Positions 1-8,133 of a DNA stretch of 64,000 nucleotides are shown here, piece by piece (position 1 is the stretch's first letter; every line of letters begins with the position of its first letter). The notes under the pieces were generated by a model. The model did no database searches, was not told where the DNA came from, and saw only the letters and a list, made by a program, of their open reading frames with translations. Both the position numbers and the translations under genes were made by a program. Location: assembly GCA_030632885.1 (NCBI GenBank), contig DAOVTW010000014.1:3382-67381 (forward strand). The letters are read 5' to 3'. This DNA comes from JAIOSM01 sp023143455 (GTDB lineage: Bacteria > Desulfobacterota > Desulfobacteria > Desulfobacterales > Desulfobacteraceae).

Positions 1-523
1 TGAACTCTTCCTGTTTGCGTAAACCTGCTTTGGTAAGGTTACTGCTCCCTGTTATGAATTGACCTTTTGTATTAAATAAGTCTTGAAATTGGCTGTCCAA
101 CGTAAATATATAAACCTTTGCATGATTAGGATTAAGCGTTTTTTTAATTATCAGCCGCCCATCTTCTAAAAGCTTAATGAAAAATTCTATTTGATTATAA
201 AACTCTTCATTATCCATTTCCGCATTGTTTAGAGCATAACCAAGGGATTTAATAAATTGTGAGAAGTGCTCTTCCCTGCTTAAATTATCATCTTCATTCT
301 CGACCTCAATAACACCTGACAGATATTTATCAACTTGCAGCCCAACCAATATTCTTAAAACTATATTCTCGTTTTTTTGTAGACTTTTATAGATTTCCTG
401 CCAACCGGAAAAATAAAAGAAACCCACAAGAAATTTTAATTCTTTACTTGCCTTTATCAGCTTTTGCAAACGTTCCTTTAAGGTTATACTTTCTTGTGAA
501 TTAGTTATAAAATTATTATTCAT
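1..523 (-). CDS. N-terminus of a PLD-domain (helicase-related) protein, cut by window edge
   Basis: Reading leftward from an ATG at 521-523, the frame stays open to the window edge (about 174 residues). The N-terminus (MNNNFITNSQES...) is followed by a hydrophobic 'FLVGFFYFSGW' strand and, near residues 150-170, 'HAKVYIF' and 'GSSNLT'. This is the H-x-K half of a phospholipase-D/HKD nuclease motif with its usual GSSN partner. Family knowledge: this layout heads large SNF2-type helicases of defence loci, where the PLD domain is the candidate nuclease. The helicase part would lie left of the window and is not seen. Only 2 bp separate it from the Bro-N gene stop, so it is the third gene of an operon. 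PLD domain fairly sure; helicase identity inferred. Confidence 0.6.
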   Translation of the reverse strand, partial: MNNNFITNSQESITLKERLQKLIKASKELKFLVGFFYFSGWQEIYKSLQKNENIVLRILVGLQVDKYLSGVIEVENEDDNLSREEHFSQFIKSLGYALNNAEMDNEEFYNQIEFFIKLLEDGRLIIKKTLNPNHAKVYIFTLDSQFQDLFNTKGQFITGSSNLTKAGLRKQEEF

Positions 524-525
524 CT

Positions 526-1368
526 TTATCTCTTTTTTTGTTTTTTCTCCAACTTCTTCTGTGCTTCAGGCTCAGCTAAATAGTTCTCAGAAGATGACAC
601 ATTTTTCCCGGATTCTATCTCTAATTTTTTTCGGGCATCACCAGCAATTTTTCCGCCTCTGTTAGCCGCATCCTTATTTTCATCAAATCCTTGTGAATCT
701 TTGTTGCGGGTAATTTCAGTTGTAGCAGCTTCTCCAAGCATTGAAAATATCAATTCTAAATCTGTATAATGATCCCGTAGATTTTCTCTTTTTAGACCTT
801 TAAATTTTTTATATTCAGATGGTGTCATTCCAAATGTGGCTTTGGATATTTCAGCAGTTAAAATAGCATAATCTATTTGTTCTTTAATACCACGGTCTTG
901 CCATTCATCAGTAAGTTCCTCCCTGATGGCAATGCCGCGCATGCGCTTTTCAATCCAATCATCAGAATACCCTTTGGCTTTATATAGCGCCCGGGTACGT
1001 TTTGTAGCAAGCTCAGGATCTTCAATTTCCTGAATACGTTCATATCCCACTTTTGCCAACCATCGCTTAAACGGCTCTGCCTTGGGTGAAGGAATGGATT
1101 GGATAAGCCTGAATATTCCTTCTGTATTTGCACAATCTGTTTTATACTTTTTCCCATCGCTCGCTTCTAATTTCAGTCCGTGACAATTTGTCACGACCTT
1201 ACTTCCTTCTGTTTTTAATCTTTGTTTTAATTTCCTCCAATATGCTCCTGCATCACGGCTATCAGTTAATACTGCACAAACATCTATTACAGAAAACCAC
1301 CATTCATCATTATAAATAATTTTTCTAATCTCTTTTTTTTTAAAAACGGCTATTTTTGATTTATCCAT
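526..1368 (-). CDS. Bro-N domain protein (phage antirepressor-like)
   Basis: About 280 residues from the chosen ATG, which overlaps the upstream methyltransferase stop (ATGGATAA). In-frame ATGs at 1377 and 1389 exist but lie inside the methyltransferase gene. Residues 5-110 match the Bro-N fold ('WWFSVIDVCAVL', 'YWRKLKQRL', 'CANTEGIFRLIQSIPSPKAEPFKRWLA'-like pattern). The C-terminal half ('GMTPSEYKKFKGL', 'LRDHYTDLELIF', 'GGKIAGDARK') is the block usually found in chromosomal Bro-N proteins, and it ends in a Lys-rich tail. Bro-N proteins bind DNA; in phages they act as antirepressors. Chromosomal copies often sit inside restriction-modification-like loci, as here, where a regulatory or recognition role is possible but unproven. 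Confidence 0.8.
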   Translation of the reverse strand: MDKSKIAVFKKKEIRKIIYNDEWWFSVIDVCAVLTDSRDAGAYWRKLKQRLKTEGSKVVTNCHGLKLEASDGKKYKTDCANTEGIFRLIQSIPSPKAEPFKRWLAKVGYERIQEIEDPELATKRTRALYKAKGYSDDWIEKRMRGIAIREELTDEWQDRGIKEQIDYAILTAEISKATFGMTPSEYKKFKGLKRENLRDHYTDLELIFSMLGEAATTEITRNKDSQGFDENKDAANRGGKIAGDARKKLEIESGKNVSSSENYLAEPEAQKKLEKKQKKR

Positions 1369-4300
1369 AATTTTCATATTCCTCTGCACTCATTTCAAAT
1401 TCAGACTCTATTATTTTAACTTCGTCATAAGTTAAATTGTATAATTTATAAACCATTAAATCTATTTGATTTTCTTCTGAAGTTGTATCTTCACCTGTTT
1501 CTTTTTTGGTTATGATTTTATTTACTAAAATTTCAAAGGGTTTGATATCTGTTACCTTTTTTATTGGAATACTTAATAATGGCTCTTTATCTATTTGGTA
1601 ATTATCACCTTGCATTTTCCCTTTATATTTTAACCAAAAAGCACATAACTTTGAATTTAATAATCCTGTAAGAATCTTTTGATTTAACCGATTTGTTTTT
1701 ATTACATAAAATGTTGCTGACACATAACAATTAAAATCTGTATATGTAAACACAGGTTCTCTTGAACACTTTCTTTGAACAATAATTTTTTCACCAATAA
1801 AAAATTGTCCATCTCTTGCTCTGTGCAACCCATATGGTTTATTATCTGAAGTAATAACGTTTTTAAATTTATCTAAATGATTTTTTATATTTGGGTATGG
1901 TAATACTTCTTCCAAATTTTTAAATTTAGAAGAAGTATAAATTAACCATTCTGTATTCTGGGAGTTAGCATAATATCTCTGAAAGTTTTTTGTTGAAAAA
2001 TACGGCCTAATTAATTTTTTTTCTTTTTCAGTCAAACCTAAAGAGAGTAACTCCTCGTTTGATAATGCAAAGATTCCATCTCCGATATTGAAATTATTAT
2101 CCAGAATTGGCATCATTTTTTTGTTCACATATTCATGGTGTGAATGAATACCATTTGCTACTTCTTTTTCGTTAAAGGAAAAATTAGATTGGCTTTGTAT
2201 TTTATTCAAAATAGAACCTATCTCATTTTTTAAAAAATGAATAGGTTTATCTATCATTGCATCTCGGTTAATCACTGTTCCAAAATATTCAAATTTTGTG
2301 CTCTCTACTTTTTTTAAAAAAAGTTCCAACTCTGATCGCAAAATGTTTTTATCTAAAATTTTTGAGTATTTAGTTAAATATTCTTTTTTTTCTTTTGTTT
2401 TTTGTAAAAACATTACCATTGTTTGAATACCTGCACTTTCAAAAATTTTAAAATCTCCAAAATCAATAAACTCCTTGATGTTCGTTTCTTTTAAAACTTT
2501 ATTTCTGAATTTTGATGCCCCCGCATTTGTTATCCAATTGTTTGTTGCAATAAAAGATAATATTCCTTTATTTTTTCTTAAAATATCAATTCCTTTACAG
2601 CCAAAAAGATACCAGATATCCATCTTCCCTTGATAGCATTCTTTGTCTTTATTTCCATCAAATGCTGATTTATCAGTGTATTCCTTAATATACGGTGGAT
2701 TCCCAATCACAATATCAAACCCATCTTTTTGTGAAAATACTTCTGCAAAATAGATATCCCATAAAAAGAAATCTTTCGGTTTTTGTCCTTGTGTATAGGC
2801 AATTAAATCTTTCTCTACCTGTTCGATATCAAAGCCAAGTTTCCTTGTTAATTTTTGTTTTTCTTTGATAATATATTCTTTTCTTTGTTCCTTTTTAGGA
2901 ATTTGTTTTGCTTTGTTTTCAATTGCTTTTAAGTGCGGTATGTGTTGGTTTATCTTTTCTTGAAAAATTTTTAAAATAATTTCTTCAATTTTGTTGCGAA
3001 GTTGTTTTTTGTTTTCATTATCTGCTTCATTTTGATATTCGTTTTTCAATTCTTCAAAATCTTTGATAAGTGGCTTATAGGGATCGTCTATATCAAACAA
3101 AGAATTTTCAGTTGGTTTTTCTGTTGTGTTAAAATCAATTCCGGCAAAAGTTGAAATAAGACTATTGCCCTGCATAAGTTTAAAATCAAGATTTGGTAAA
3201 GGCTCAATTCCATAATTGTTTTCAGGTTCATCAATATTAATTTTTTCATCAACAAGTAAAGAGATAAAAAAACGGAGTTTGGCAATTTCCACTGCAATTT
3301 GCTGAATATCCACGCCATAGATACATTTTTCGATCAGGTAAAGTTTACGTCCATAATCTGCGTTTTTTCCCTTAAATTGTCTGTTAATTTGTTCAATAAA
3401 TTTTCGTTGTAAAACAGGATCACTTATTGATTTTTTAATTCCGTTTATTTGAGACTCTTCCCAAAATGTATTATCAGGATCAAGTTTACCAAGAATAAAA
3501 ACAAGTTTATTTAGAATAGCCATGGGAAAAGCGCCAGAACCAACTGCAGGGTCAACAACTCTTAAATCATTTATTAAAATGATTATTTTATGTGTTGTTT
3601 CTTGATCAAAAGGGTTTTCCAAACTATTTGCAGAGATAAGCGATGTAAGTTTGTTGTCTAAACCTGTAATATTACTACTTAGACTTGTTGTAAAATATTG
3701 TTTCAAGCTTTCCGATGTCATATAATTGACAATTTCACGGGGAGTGTAAAAACTTCCGGTAGCTTTTCTGGCTGTGGTGGATGTTTCAGGATTATAACTT
3801 GCAAGCAGGTTTTCAAAAACACTTCCAAGCAGTTCCGGGTCAAGTGCAACTTCAATATCATCAGGCTCATTTTCATCAATCGTAAAGTTGTAACTTTTAA
3901 GCAAATTGATTAGACCTTGCACTTTACAAATTTTATTTTTTTTGCCAAAAAAACTACTTAAATCAACTTGTTGAGTGTCTGAAAAAAACAGGGAATTTGG
4001 TATTATCGGCTGCTGTTTCTTTGTTGCCGTAAATCCATCAATATATTTTCGGTCATCTTTCTTTTTTGTCTTATAATCCAGACACTCAAATAAACCACCA
4101 TTTAAAAATGGAATTTTGCTGAACAATGTTTTAAGTGATTTATTGTCTTGAAATAAATCATGATAACGAAATACATTAGGATTTCCAAAATCCGGGTTGT
4201 AACCTTTATGCCCTCTTATTTCACTTAAGAATCTTCTTTCATTCTGTTTGGTGTTTAATGTGGCAAAAAACATATTTTGCAATATGGCTCTGTAGTAAGT

Positions 4301-5050
4301 TGGCTTTTCAGGGGAGAAATCTTTTAATATATTATTTATATTGTCTGCATCAAAAAGTTCATCTGGTATGAGATTGCGAACTTTCATAAACCATATAAAC
4401 ATTAGCCTTGTAATGAGCCGAATAATTGCAACTTCCCGTCCGTTTGGTTCTTGTTCTGCATCATCAGGAAATTTTACATTATCTATTGCCCAGAAATACC
4501 AGTATTGCAGTTTTTCATAGAATTGTTTTGTAATGGGTTCAACACTAAAGGCTTCTTGAATGCTGTCTAAATCATTAAAATCAGTTTTCGAAATTTGGCT
4601 GATAAAAGTCTTATTAGTTAATTCCTTACTAACAAAATATGTATATCTCTTAAAATCTGTAAACTCTCTTTTTGCCCCAAGAAAGTTAGCCCGAATTAAA
4701 CTAAAACGAAAATTACCATTATCATCATAAAAAATAAAAAATGCAGCGTCCTTATTCTCTTCTTTCAGGATTTTCTTGGCAATTTCAAATTGTCTTTTTT
4801 TTCCTGTTTTATTTGTAAGTTTTGCTAACGTTTTTGCAGTAATAACGAGTAAGTCATCAGAATTTAATAGATCGGCTTTACCAATTTTGACAATACTTTT
4901 ATAATTATCAGCTATATTTTCATTGTCTTCAAACAGATACGCATAATCTTCTTCATCAGTTTTGAATGAATTAATTCTTTGTCTGAAAAATTGTTCCAGT
5001 TTATCAACTGAAAAATCCGTAATTAAATAGTTTAAAATATCTTTTATCAT
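1361..5050 (-). CDS. Eco57I-type DNA adenine methyltransferase / restriction-modification protein
   Basis: 1229 residues. The SAM-binding motif I region reads 'VVDPAVGSGAFPMAIL' (about residue 505) and motif IV is 'VIGNPPYIKEY' (about residue 785), the N-P-P-Y catalytic loop of N6-adenine methyltransferases. 'GSFYTPREIVNYM' before motif I is typical of Eco57I/type IIG and ISP-like enzymes. The C-terminal 350 residues ('GIHSHHEYVNKK', 'GKMQGDNYQIDKEPLLSIPI') look like the target-recognition domain. The N-terminal 150 residues ('LLVITAKTLAKL', 'KKRQFEIAKKIL') are conserved in such proteins, but I see no clear PD-ExK nuclease motif. First gene of a leftward operon with a Bro-N protein and a PLD protein. 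Likely role: self-marking methylation in a phage-defence locus. Family certain; presence of a built-in nuclease unknown. Confidence 0.85.
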   Translation of the reverse strand: MIKDILNYLITDFSVDKLEQFFRQRINSFKTDEEDYAYLFEDNENIADNYKSIVKIGKADLLNSDDLLVITAKTLAKLTNKTGKKRQFEIAKKILKEENKDAAFFIFYDDNGNFRFSLIRANFLGAKREFTDFKRYTYFVSKELTNKTFISQISKTDFNDLDSIQEAFSVEPITKQFYEKLQYWYFWAIDNVKFPDDAEQEPNGREVAIIRLITRLMFIWFMKVRNLIPDELFDADNINNILKDFSPEKPTYYRAILQNMFFATLNTKQNERRFLSEIRGHKGYNPDFGNPNVFRYHDLFQDNKSLKTLFSKIPFLNGGLFECLDYKTKKKDDRKYIDGFTATKKQQPIIPNSLFFSDTQQVDLSSFFGKKNKICKVQGLINLLKSYNFTIDENEPDDIEVALDPELLGSVFENLLASYNPETSTTARKATGSFYTPREIVNYMTSESLKQYFTTSLSSNITGLDNKLTSLISANSLENPFDQETTHKIIILINDLRVVDPAVGSGAFPMAILNKLVFILGKLDPDNTFWEESQINGIKKSISDPVLQRKFIEQINRQFKGKNADYGRKLYLIEKCIYGVDIQQIAVEIAKLRFFISLLVDEKINIDEPENNYGIEPLPNLDFKLMQGNSLISTFAGIDFNTTEKPTENSLFDIDDPYKPLIKDFEELKNEYQNEADNENKKQLRNKIEEIILKIFQEKINQHIPHLKAIENKAKQIPKKEQRKEYIIKEKQKLTRKLGFDIEQVEKDLIAYTQGQKPKDFFLWDIYFAEVFSQKDGFDIVIGNPPYIKEYTDKSAFDGNKDKECYQGKMDIWYLFGCKGIDILRKNKGILSFIATNNWITNAGASKFRNKVLKETNIKEFIDFGDFKIFESAGIQTMVMFLQKTKEKKEYLTKYSKILDKNILRSELELFLKKVESTKFEYFGTVINRDAMIDKPIHFLKNEIGSILNKIQSQSNFSFNEKEVANGIHSHHEYVNKKMMPILDNNFNIGDGIFALSNEELLSLGLTEKEKKLIRPYFSTKNFQRYYANSQNTEWLIYTSSKFKNLEEVLPYPNIKNHLDKFKNVITSDNKPYGLHRARDGQFFIGEKIIVQRKCSREPVFTYTDFNCYVSATFYVIKTNRLNQKILTGLLNSKLCAFWLKYKGKMQGDNYQIDKEPLLSIPIKKVTDIKPFEILVNKIITKKETGEDTTSEENQIDLMVYKLYNLTYDEVKIIESEFEMSAEEYENYG

Positions 5051-5212
5051 AAATTATTGCCAATTTCCCAAAACACTACTTTTTTAAATATATTTTAAAT
5101 CAAACATTTATTTTTTATTAATTTAAGTTCTTTCCTTATTTATAGTTAGTATAAAATAGGCAAATATTTATAACTTACATTTTCGTATTTTACCAATAAT
5201 ATGTCCTTTTTA

Positions 5213-5230
5213 AACATAGCACGCTATGTT
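5213..5230. promoter_or_regulatory. Palindrome AACATAGC-AC-GCTATGTT upstream of the defence operon
   Basis: Perfect 8-bp inverted arms with a 2-nt centre, about 165 bp upstream of the methyltransferase start. Its size and symmetry fit a dimeric operator. It could serve a regulator of the leftward operon, but no binding protein is identified. Confidence 0.35.
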
Positions 5231-5410
5231 CTACCATCAAGTTATTACACCGATATACATACTATTCAGCTCTACATCTTATCTTCCACAGCTAAAAAAA
5301 TCATTCTGTAAATTTGTATCAAAGAAGATAGCGGTTGTAAATAGAACTCAGGTTAAATTTTATACATTAATACCTCTCAAAATAATTAATGACTGTTCTA
5401 AGTAAAAGTA

Positions 5411-5780
5411 CATATTTGACAATAAAACCTGATTATTTCAACATGTTAAAATATTGAGAGCTCGAATTTTCGCTTTTTGGACTGATAGTCCGTTGTACAA
5501 AGTGTGATAATCATGATTAGTTGAGTAGAGATTCGAACGGGCTTTTTGTAGTGCATCTTTATATGTTTTGTTAAGACTCTTGGTGAAGCCAGGCAAAAAT
5601 TGGCAATTGTTTGAGACCAAAGGTCGAGTTTTGCCAATTTTGGCTGGCAAACTTAGAGTTTATCAAAATTTATAAACTAAACGAAAAAAGTCTGTTTGAA
5701 TCTCGGTCTGATTACATTGATCAATTTGGTAAATCATTACTCTAAATTTTAAATTATGATCTGTCTCATATTTGACAATA
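5411..5780. repeat. 14-bp direct repeats (catatttgacaata) bounding a ~340-bp segment
   Basis: Copies at 5411-5424 and 5767-5780 are identical. They enclose the hairpins at 5479-5491 and 5588-5648. Each copy carries a TTGACA hexamer. This could be a remnant of an insertion with a long target duplication, or a duplicated promoter element. Confidence 0.4.
5588..5648. repeat. Nested inverted repeat (hairpin within a hairpin)
   Basis: Outer arms 5588-5606 (gccaggcaaaaattggcaa) and 5631-5648 pair with one mismatch and one indel. The 24-nt loop itself contains a perfect GACC-AAA-GGTC hairpin at 5615-5625. No U-tract follows on either strand, so it is not a standard terminator. Possibilities are a structured small RNA, a mobile-element end or a recombination site. 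Confidence 0.5.
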
Positions 5781-5800
5781 GAATATTTAATCTATATTTT
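5772..5800 (+). promoter_or_regulatory. Putative sigma-70 promoter for the Nudix-helicase pair
   Basis: TTGACA at 5772-5777 is followed after 15 bp by TATATT (5793-5798), or after 17 bp by TATTTT (5795-5800), about 60 bp before the Nudix ATG. Sequence match only. Confidence 0.4.
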
Positions 5801-5859
5801 AGAGCTAAAGTTTATAAAAATGATATTTTTTTAATTGATAAAATTAATTTGGATAATAA

Positions 5860-6468
5860 ATGGAATTAGCACATAATATTTCTTTAGATATAATTAGAAA
5901 AGCTGTAACAGAATCAAACCACCCTATTTCTCCTGTAAACGGATCTTTTCAAAAGGCAAGTGTACTTGCACTTTTCAGTTATGAAAAAGGGACTGTTTTG
6001 CATTTTATTAAAAAAGCTGATGATACAAGATACGCATGGAGCGGTCAGATGGCTTTTCCTGGCGGACACACTGACCCTGAAGACAATAATCGACAGGAAA
6101 CAGCTTTAAGAGAACTTAAAGAGGAGATGGGAATAAATAAAAAAAATGTTGAAATCCTTGGATCCATTGGTCATTTTACCACAATACACAACAGAGAGAT
6201 TAAAGTTTTTATTGGTATATGGAATAAAAAAGATGAAATTGTATTTGACAGATCTGAAATATCAAGAGTTATACCAATTTCTTTAAATTATCTTGTAAGC
6301 CATCATATAAAAAAAGGATTTAATAAACAAAAACCTGATAGCTATCATTTGACATATCCTTTTGAGGACGTTGTCATTTGGGGGGCTACTGCTAAGATGA
6401 TATTTCATTTAATTGAAATCTTATTACCTGAAATTAACCAAGTTGTAGAAAGATCACATGAAATTTGA
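5860..6468 (+). CDS. Nudix hydrolase, CoA-pyrophosphatase type
   Basis: 202 residues. The Nudix region is at about residues 66-90: 'FPGGHTDPEDN' followed by 'TALRELKEEMGI', which supplies the R-E-x-x-E-E-x-G metal-binding core. The 'SGQMAFPGG' lead-in and the D-P-E-D stretch are characteristic of the CoA diphosphatase (NudL/YeaB) subgroup, which splits CoA or acyl-CoA into phosphopantetheine and 3',5'-ADP. Spacing within the Nudix box is one residue longer than the canonical G-x5-E-x7, as I align it. The stop lies 8 bp inside the following helicase gene, so the two are translationally coupled. Substrate inferred from the subgroup only. Confidence 0.8.
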   Translation: MELAHNISLDIIRKAVTESNHPISPVNGSFQKASVLALFSYEKGTVLHFIKKADDTRYAWSGQMAFPGGHTDPEDNNRQETALRELKEEMGINKKNVEILGSIGHFTTIHNREIKVFIGIWNKKDEIVFDRSEISRVIPISLNYLVSHHIKKGFNKQKPDSYHLTYPFEDVVIWGATAKMIFHLIEILLPEINQVVERSHEI

Positions 6469-7699
6469 AAAATACCATATATCTGAAAGTATAAAAAAGA
6501 ATTTGGCAGACCTGGGATTTAAACGTCCTACTGATATCCAGCACAAAGCCATTCCCTCCATCATGAAGGGTGAGGATGTCATGGCTATTGCCCAGACCGG
6601 AACCGGTAAAACAGCCGCCTTTGCCATTCCTTTAATTGACAAAATTGAAAGACATAAAAGCTCAAAACGATCCTTGGGTATCAAATGTATTGTCATGGTT
6701 CCCACAAGGGAATTGGCACAACAGATAGGGGAAGTATTCACCACTCTTGCAAAGCACACTAAAGTGAAAACTTTTGCAATCTACGGCGGTGTAGAACAAG
6801 ATCAACAGATTAAAAAACTTCAGAACGGTATAGATGTGCTGGTGGTTACCCCTGGCAGGATGTTTGATCTGATCCACCAGGGATTTATCAGTTTGAAGAA
6901 TATTGATACCCTTGTACTAGATGAAGCTGACCGGATGCTGGATCTCGGATTTATCAAAGATATCCAGGCGATCAAACAAAAGATTAAGCAAAAGCACCAG
7001 ACCCTTTTCTTTTCTGCCACCATCAATAAGGAGATCAAAAAACTTGCTTTTTCCCAGGTAAACTCTTCAGCCATAAGAATCCAGATATCGCCGGATGATC
7101 CAGTATCAAAAAATGTATCTCATTTTGTCATGTTTGTTGAAATGGATGACAAACGGTTTTTTTTAAGAACGTTTATCAATGACAACCCCGATGCCAAAAT
7201 TCTTATATTTGTCAGAACCCGTGTAAGGGCAGAACGTGTGGCAAAGGCTCTGGAAAGGGGCAACATCAAAGCTCTGACCATCCACGGAGAAAAAGACCAG
7301 CAGGCAAGAACAGATGCCATGAAACATTTTAAAAATGATTGGGAAAAAATCCTCATAGCCACGGACGTGAGCGCCCGGGGTATTGATATTCCCGACATTC
7401 ACTATGTGATCAATTATGATCTCCCTGAAATAAGTGAAAACTATGTCCATAGGGTGGGACGAACCGGTCGAGGTGTTAAAAAAGGCATTGCAATTTCCTT
7501 TTGCAGCGAAGAAGAAAAAAAGCAACTGGAAGATATACAAACCTTTTTAAATAAAAAAATCGAAACTATTCCTCTTAGTAAAAAAGAATATACCTTGGTG
7601 ATTACACCTAAGAATGAACCTGATAGTGTTTTTGAACTAATTAAGGAACAAGAAGCTTTTGAAAAAAATAAAAAGAAACGTAAAAAAAAGAAAAAATAA
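6458..7699 (+). CDS. rhlE: DEAD-box ATP-dependent RNA helicase (RhlE-like)
   Basis: 413 residues with the full DEAD-box set in order: Q motif ('GFKRPTDIQHKAIP'), Walker A 'AQTGTGKT', 'PTRELAQQ', 'TPGR', 'DEAD' at about residue 155, 'SAT', and the C-terminal 'ARGIDIPDIHYVINYDLP' and 'HRVGRTGR'. It unwinds short RNA duplexes during ribosome assembly or mRNA decay. The tail ends in an almost pure Lys/Arg stretch, typical of RhlE-type proteins that use a basic tail for RNA binding. The start lies inside the 3' end of the Nudix gene. The E. coli paralogue assignment (RhlE rather than SrmB or DbpA) is by general resemblance. Confidence 0.88.
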   Translation: MKFEKYHISESIKKNLADLGFKRPTDIQHKAIPSIMKGEDVMAIAQTGTGKTAAFAIPLIDKIERHKSSKRSLGIKCIVMVPTRELAQQIGEVFTTLAKHTKVKTFAIYGGVEQDQQIKKLQNGIDVLVVTPGRMFDLIHQGFISLKNIDTLVLDEADRMLDLGFIKDIQAIKQKIKQKHQTLFFSATINKEIKKLAFSQVNSSAIRIQISPDDPVSKNVSHFVMFVEMDDKRFFLRTFINDNPDAKILIFVRTRVRAERVAKALERGNIKALTIHGEKDQQARTDAMKHFKNDWEKILIATDVSARGIDIPDIHYVINYDLPEISENYVHRVGRTGRGVKKGIAISFCSEEEKKQLEDIQTFLNKKIETIPLSKKEYTLVITPKNEPDSVFELIKEQEAFEKNKKKRKKKKK

Positions 7700-7713
7700 T
7701 GAGGCTCTTATAA

Positions 7714-7962
7714 TTAAAAACTCTGTCTCCGCTTAATAAGTTTTATCAGTGTTTTTATAATTACAAATAAAGACAAAAAAGCTACGCAGGAAGGAAGCCA
7801 TACAAAATCAGTAAAGGCTTGATTTACAAGGACGACTTTTATACCGACAACTGAAAAAATAAACGAAAACAAACATAGTACAATAAAAATAAAGCATGAC
7901 AAATTTGAATCATACCAGGGTATGATCGCTTTTCTGAAAAAGGGGCTTTGATCTAATCGCAT
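7714..7962 (-). CDS. Small conserved two-helix membrane protein
   Basis: 82 residues, convergent with the helicase gene. It has a short polar N-terminus ('MRLDQSPFFRKAIIPWYDS'), then two hydrophobic helices (about residues 22-43 and 52-73) and a basic end ('KLIKRRQSF'). The N-terminal F-F-R-K-x-I-I-P-W-Y-D motif looks conserved; I recall similar small proteins in sulfate-reducing deltaproteobacteria, but no function is known. The topology predicts both ends in the cytoplasm. Confidence 0.6.
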   Translation of the reverse strand: MRLDQSPFFRKAIIPWYDSNLSCFIFIVLCLFSFIFSVVGIKVVLVNQAFTDFVWLPSCVAFLSLFVIIKTLIKLIKRRQSF

Positions 7963-8012
7963 ATTTTTATTCTATTTTTTATCATCACTTTTAAAGGCTT
8001 TTAAATTTATAC

Positions 8013-8063
8013 CCACAATATATAGTTTTTTTTCTTGACAGACCTCAATATATAGCCTATTTT
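8013..8063 (+). promoter_or_regulatory. Pair of NrdR boxes over the nrdD promoter
   Basis: The 10-mer caatatatag, the core of the NrdR box consensus (acaCwAtATaTwGtgt), occurs at 8016-8025 and again at 8046-8055, 30 bp apart or about three helical turns, the spacing typical of NrdR targets. TTGACA at 8035-8040 and TATTTT at 8058-8063 (17-bp spacer) form a promoter with one box upstream of the -35 and one in the spacer. This is a repressing layout. NrdR senses ATP/dATP and represses ribonucleotide reductase genes; its gene is not in the window. Confidence 0.75.
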
Positions 8064-8133
8064 ATATTTATCTGCCTTTTATTTTAAATATCAGCAGTGT
8101 TTAATCTAAATTAAATCAACGGAGAATACAAGT

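Larger units (their letters stand above)
5051..5859. other. AT-rich noncoding region between the defence operon and the Nudix gene
   Basis: About 800 bp without a convincing gene. It holds a compact palindrome near 5220, a 14-bp direct repeat (5411-5424 and 5767-5780) bounding about 340 bp, a short hairpin at 5479-5491 (GGACT-GAT-AGTCC), a long nested inverted repeat at 5588-5648 and a likely promoter for the Nudix gene. Open frames of 60-70 codons on the minus strand at 5438-5650 overlap the hairpins, lack a Shine-Dalgarno sequence and match nothing I recognise. Confidence 0.5.

Noticed and set aside
5527..5543. tRNA T-loop-like GTTCGAATC on the minus strand
   Set aside because: The flanking bases cannot form the T-stem, and no acceptor, anticodon arm or CCA end is nearby.
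5438..5650. Minus-strand frames of 63-70 codons in the left intergenic region
   Set aside because: They run through the hairpins, have no ribosome site or recognised motif, and two frames compete for the same DNA.
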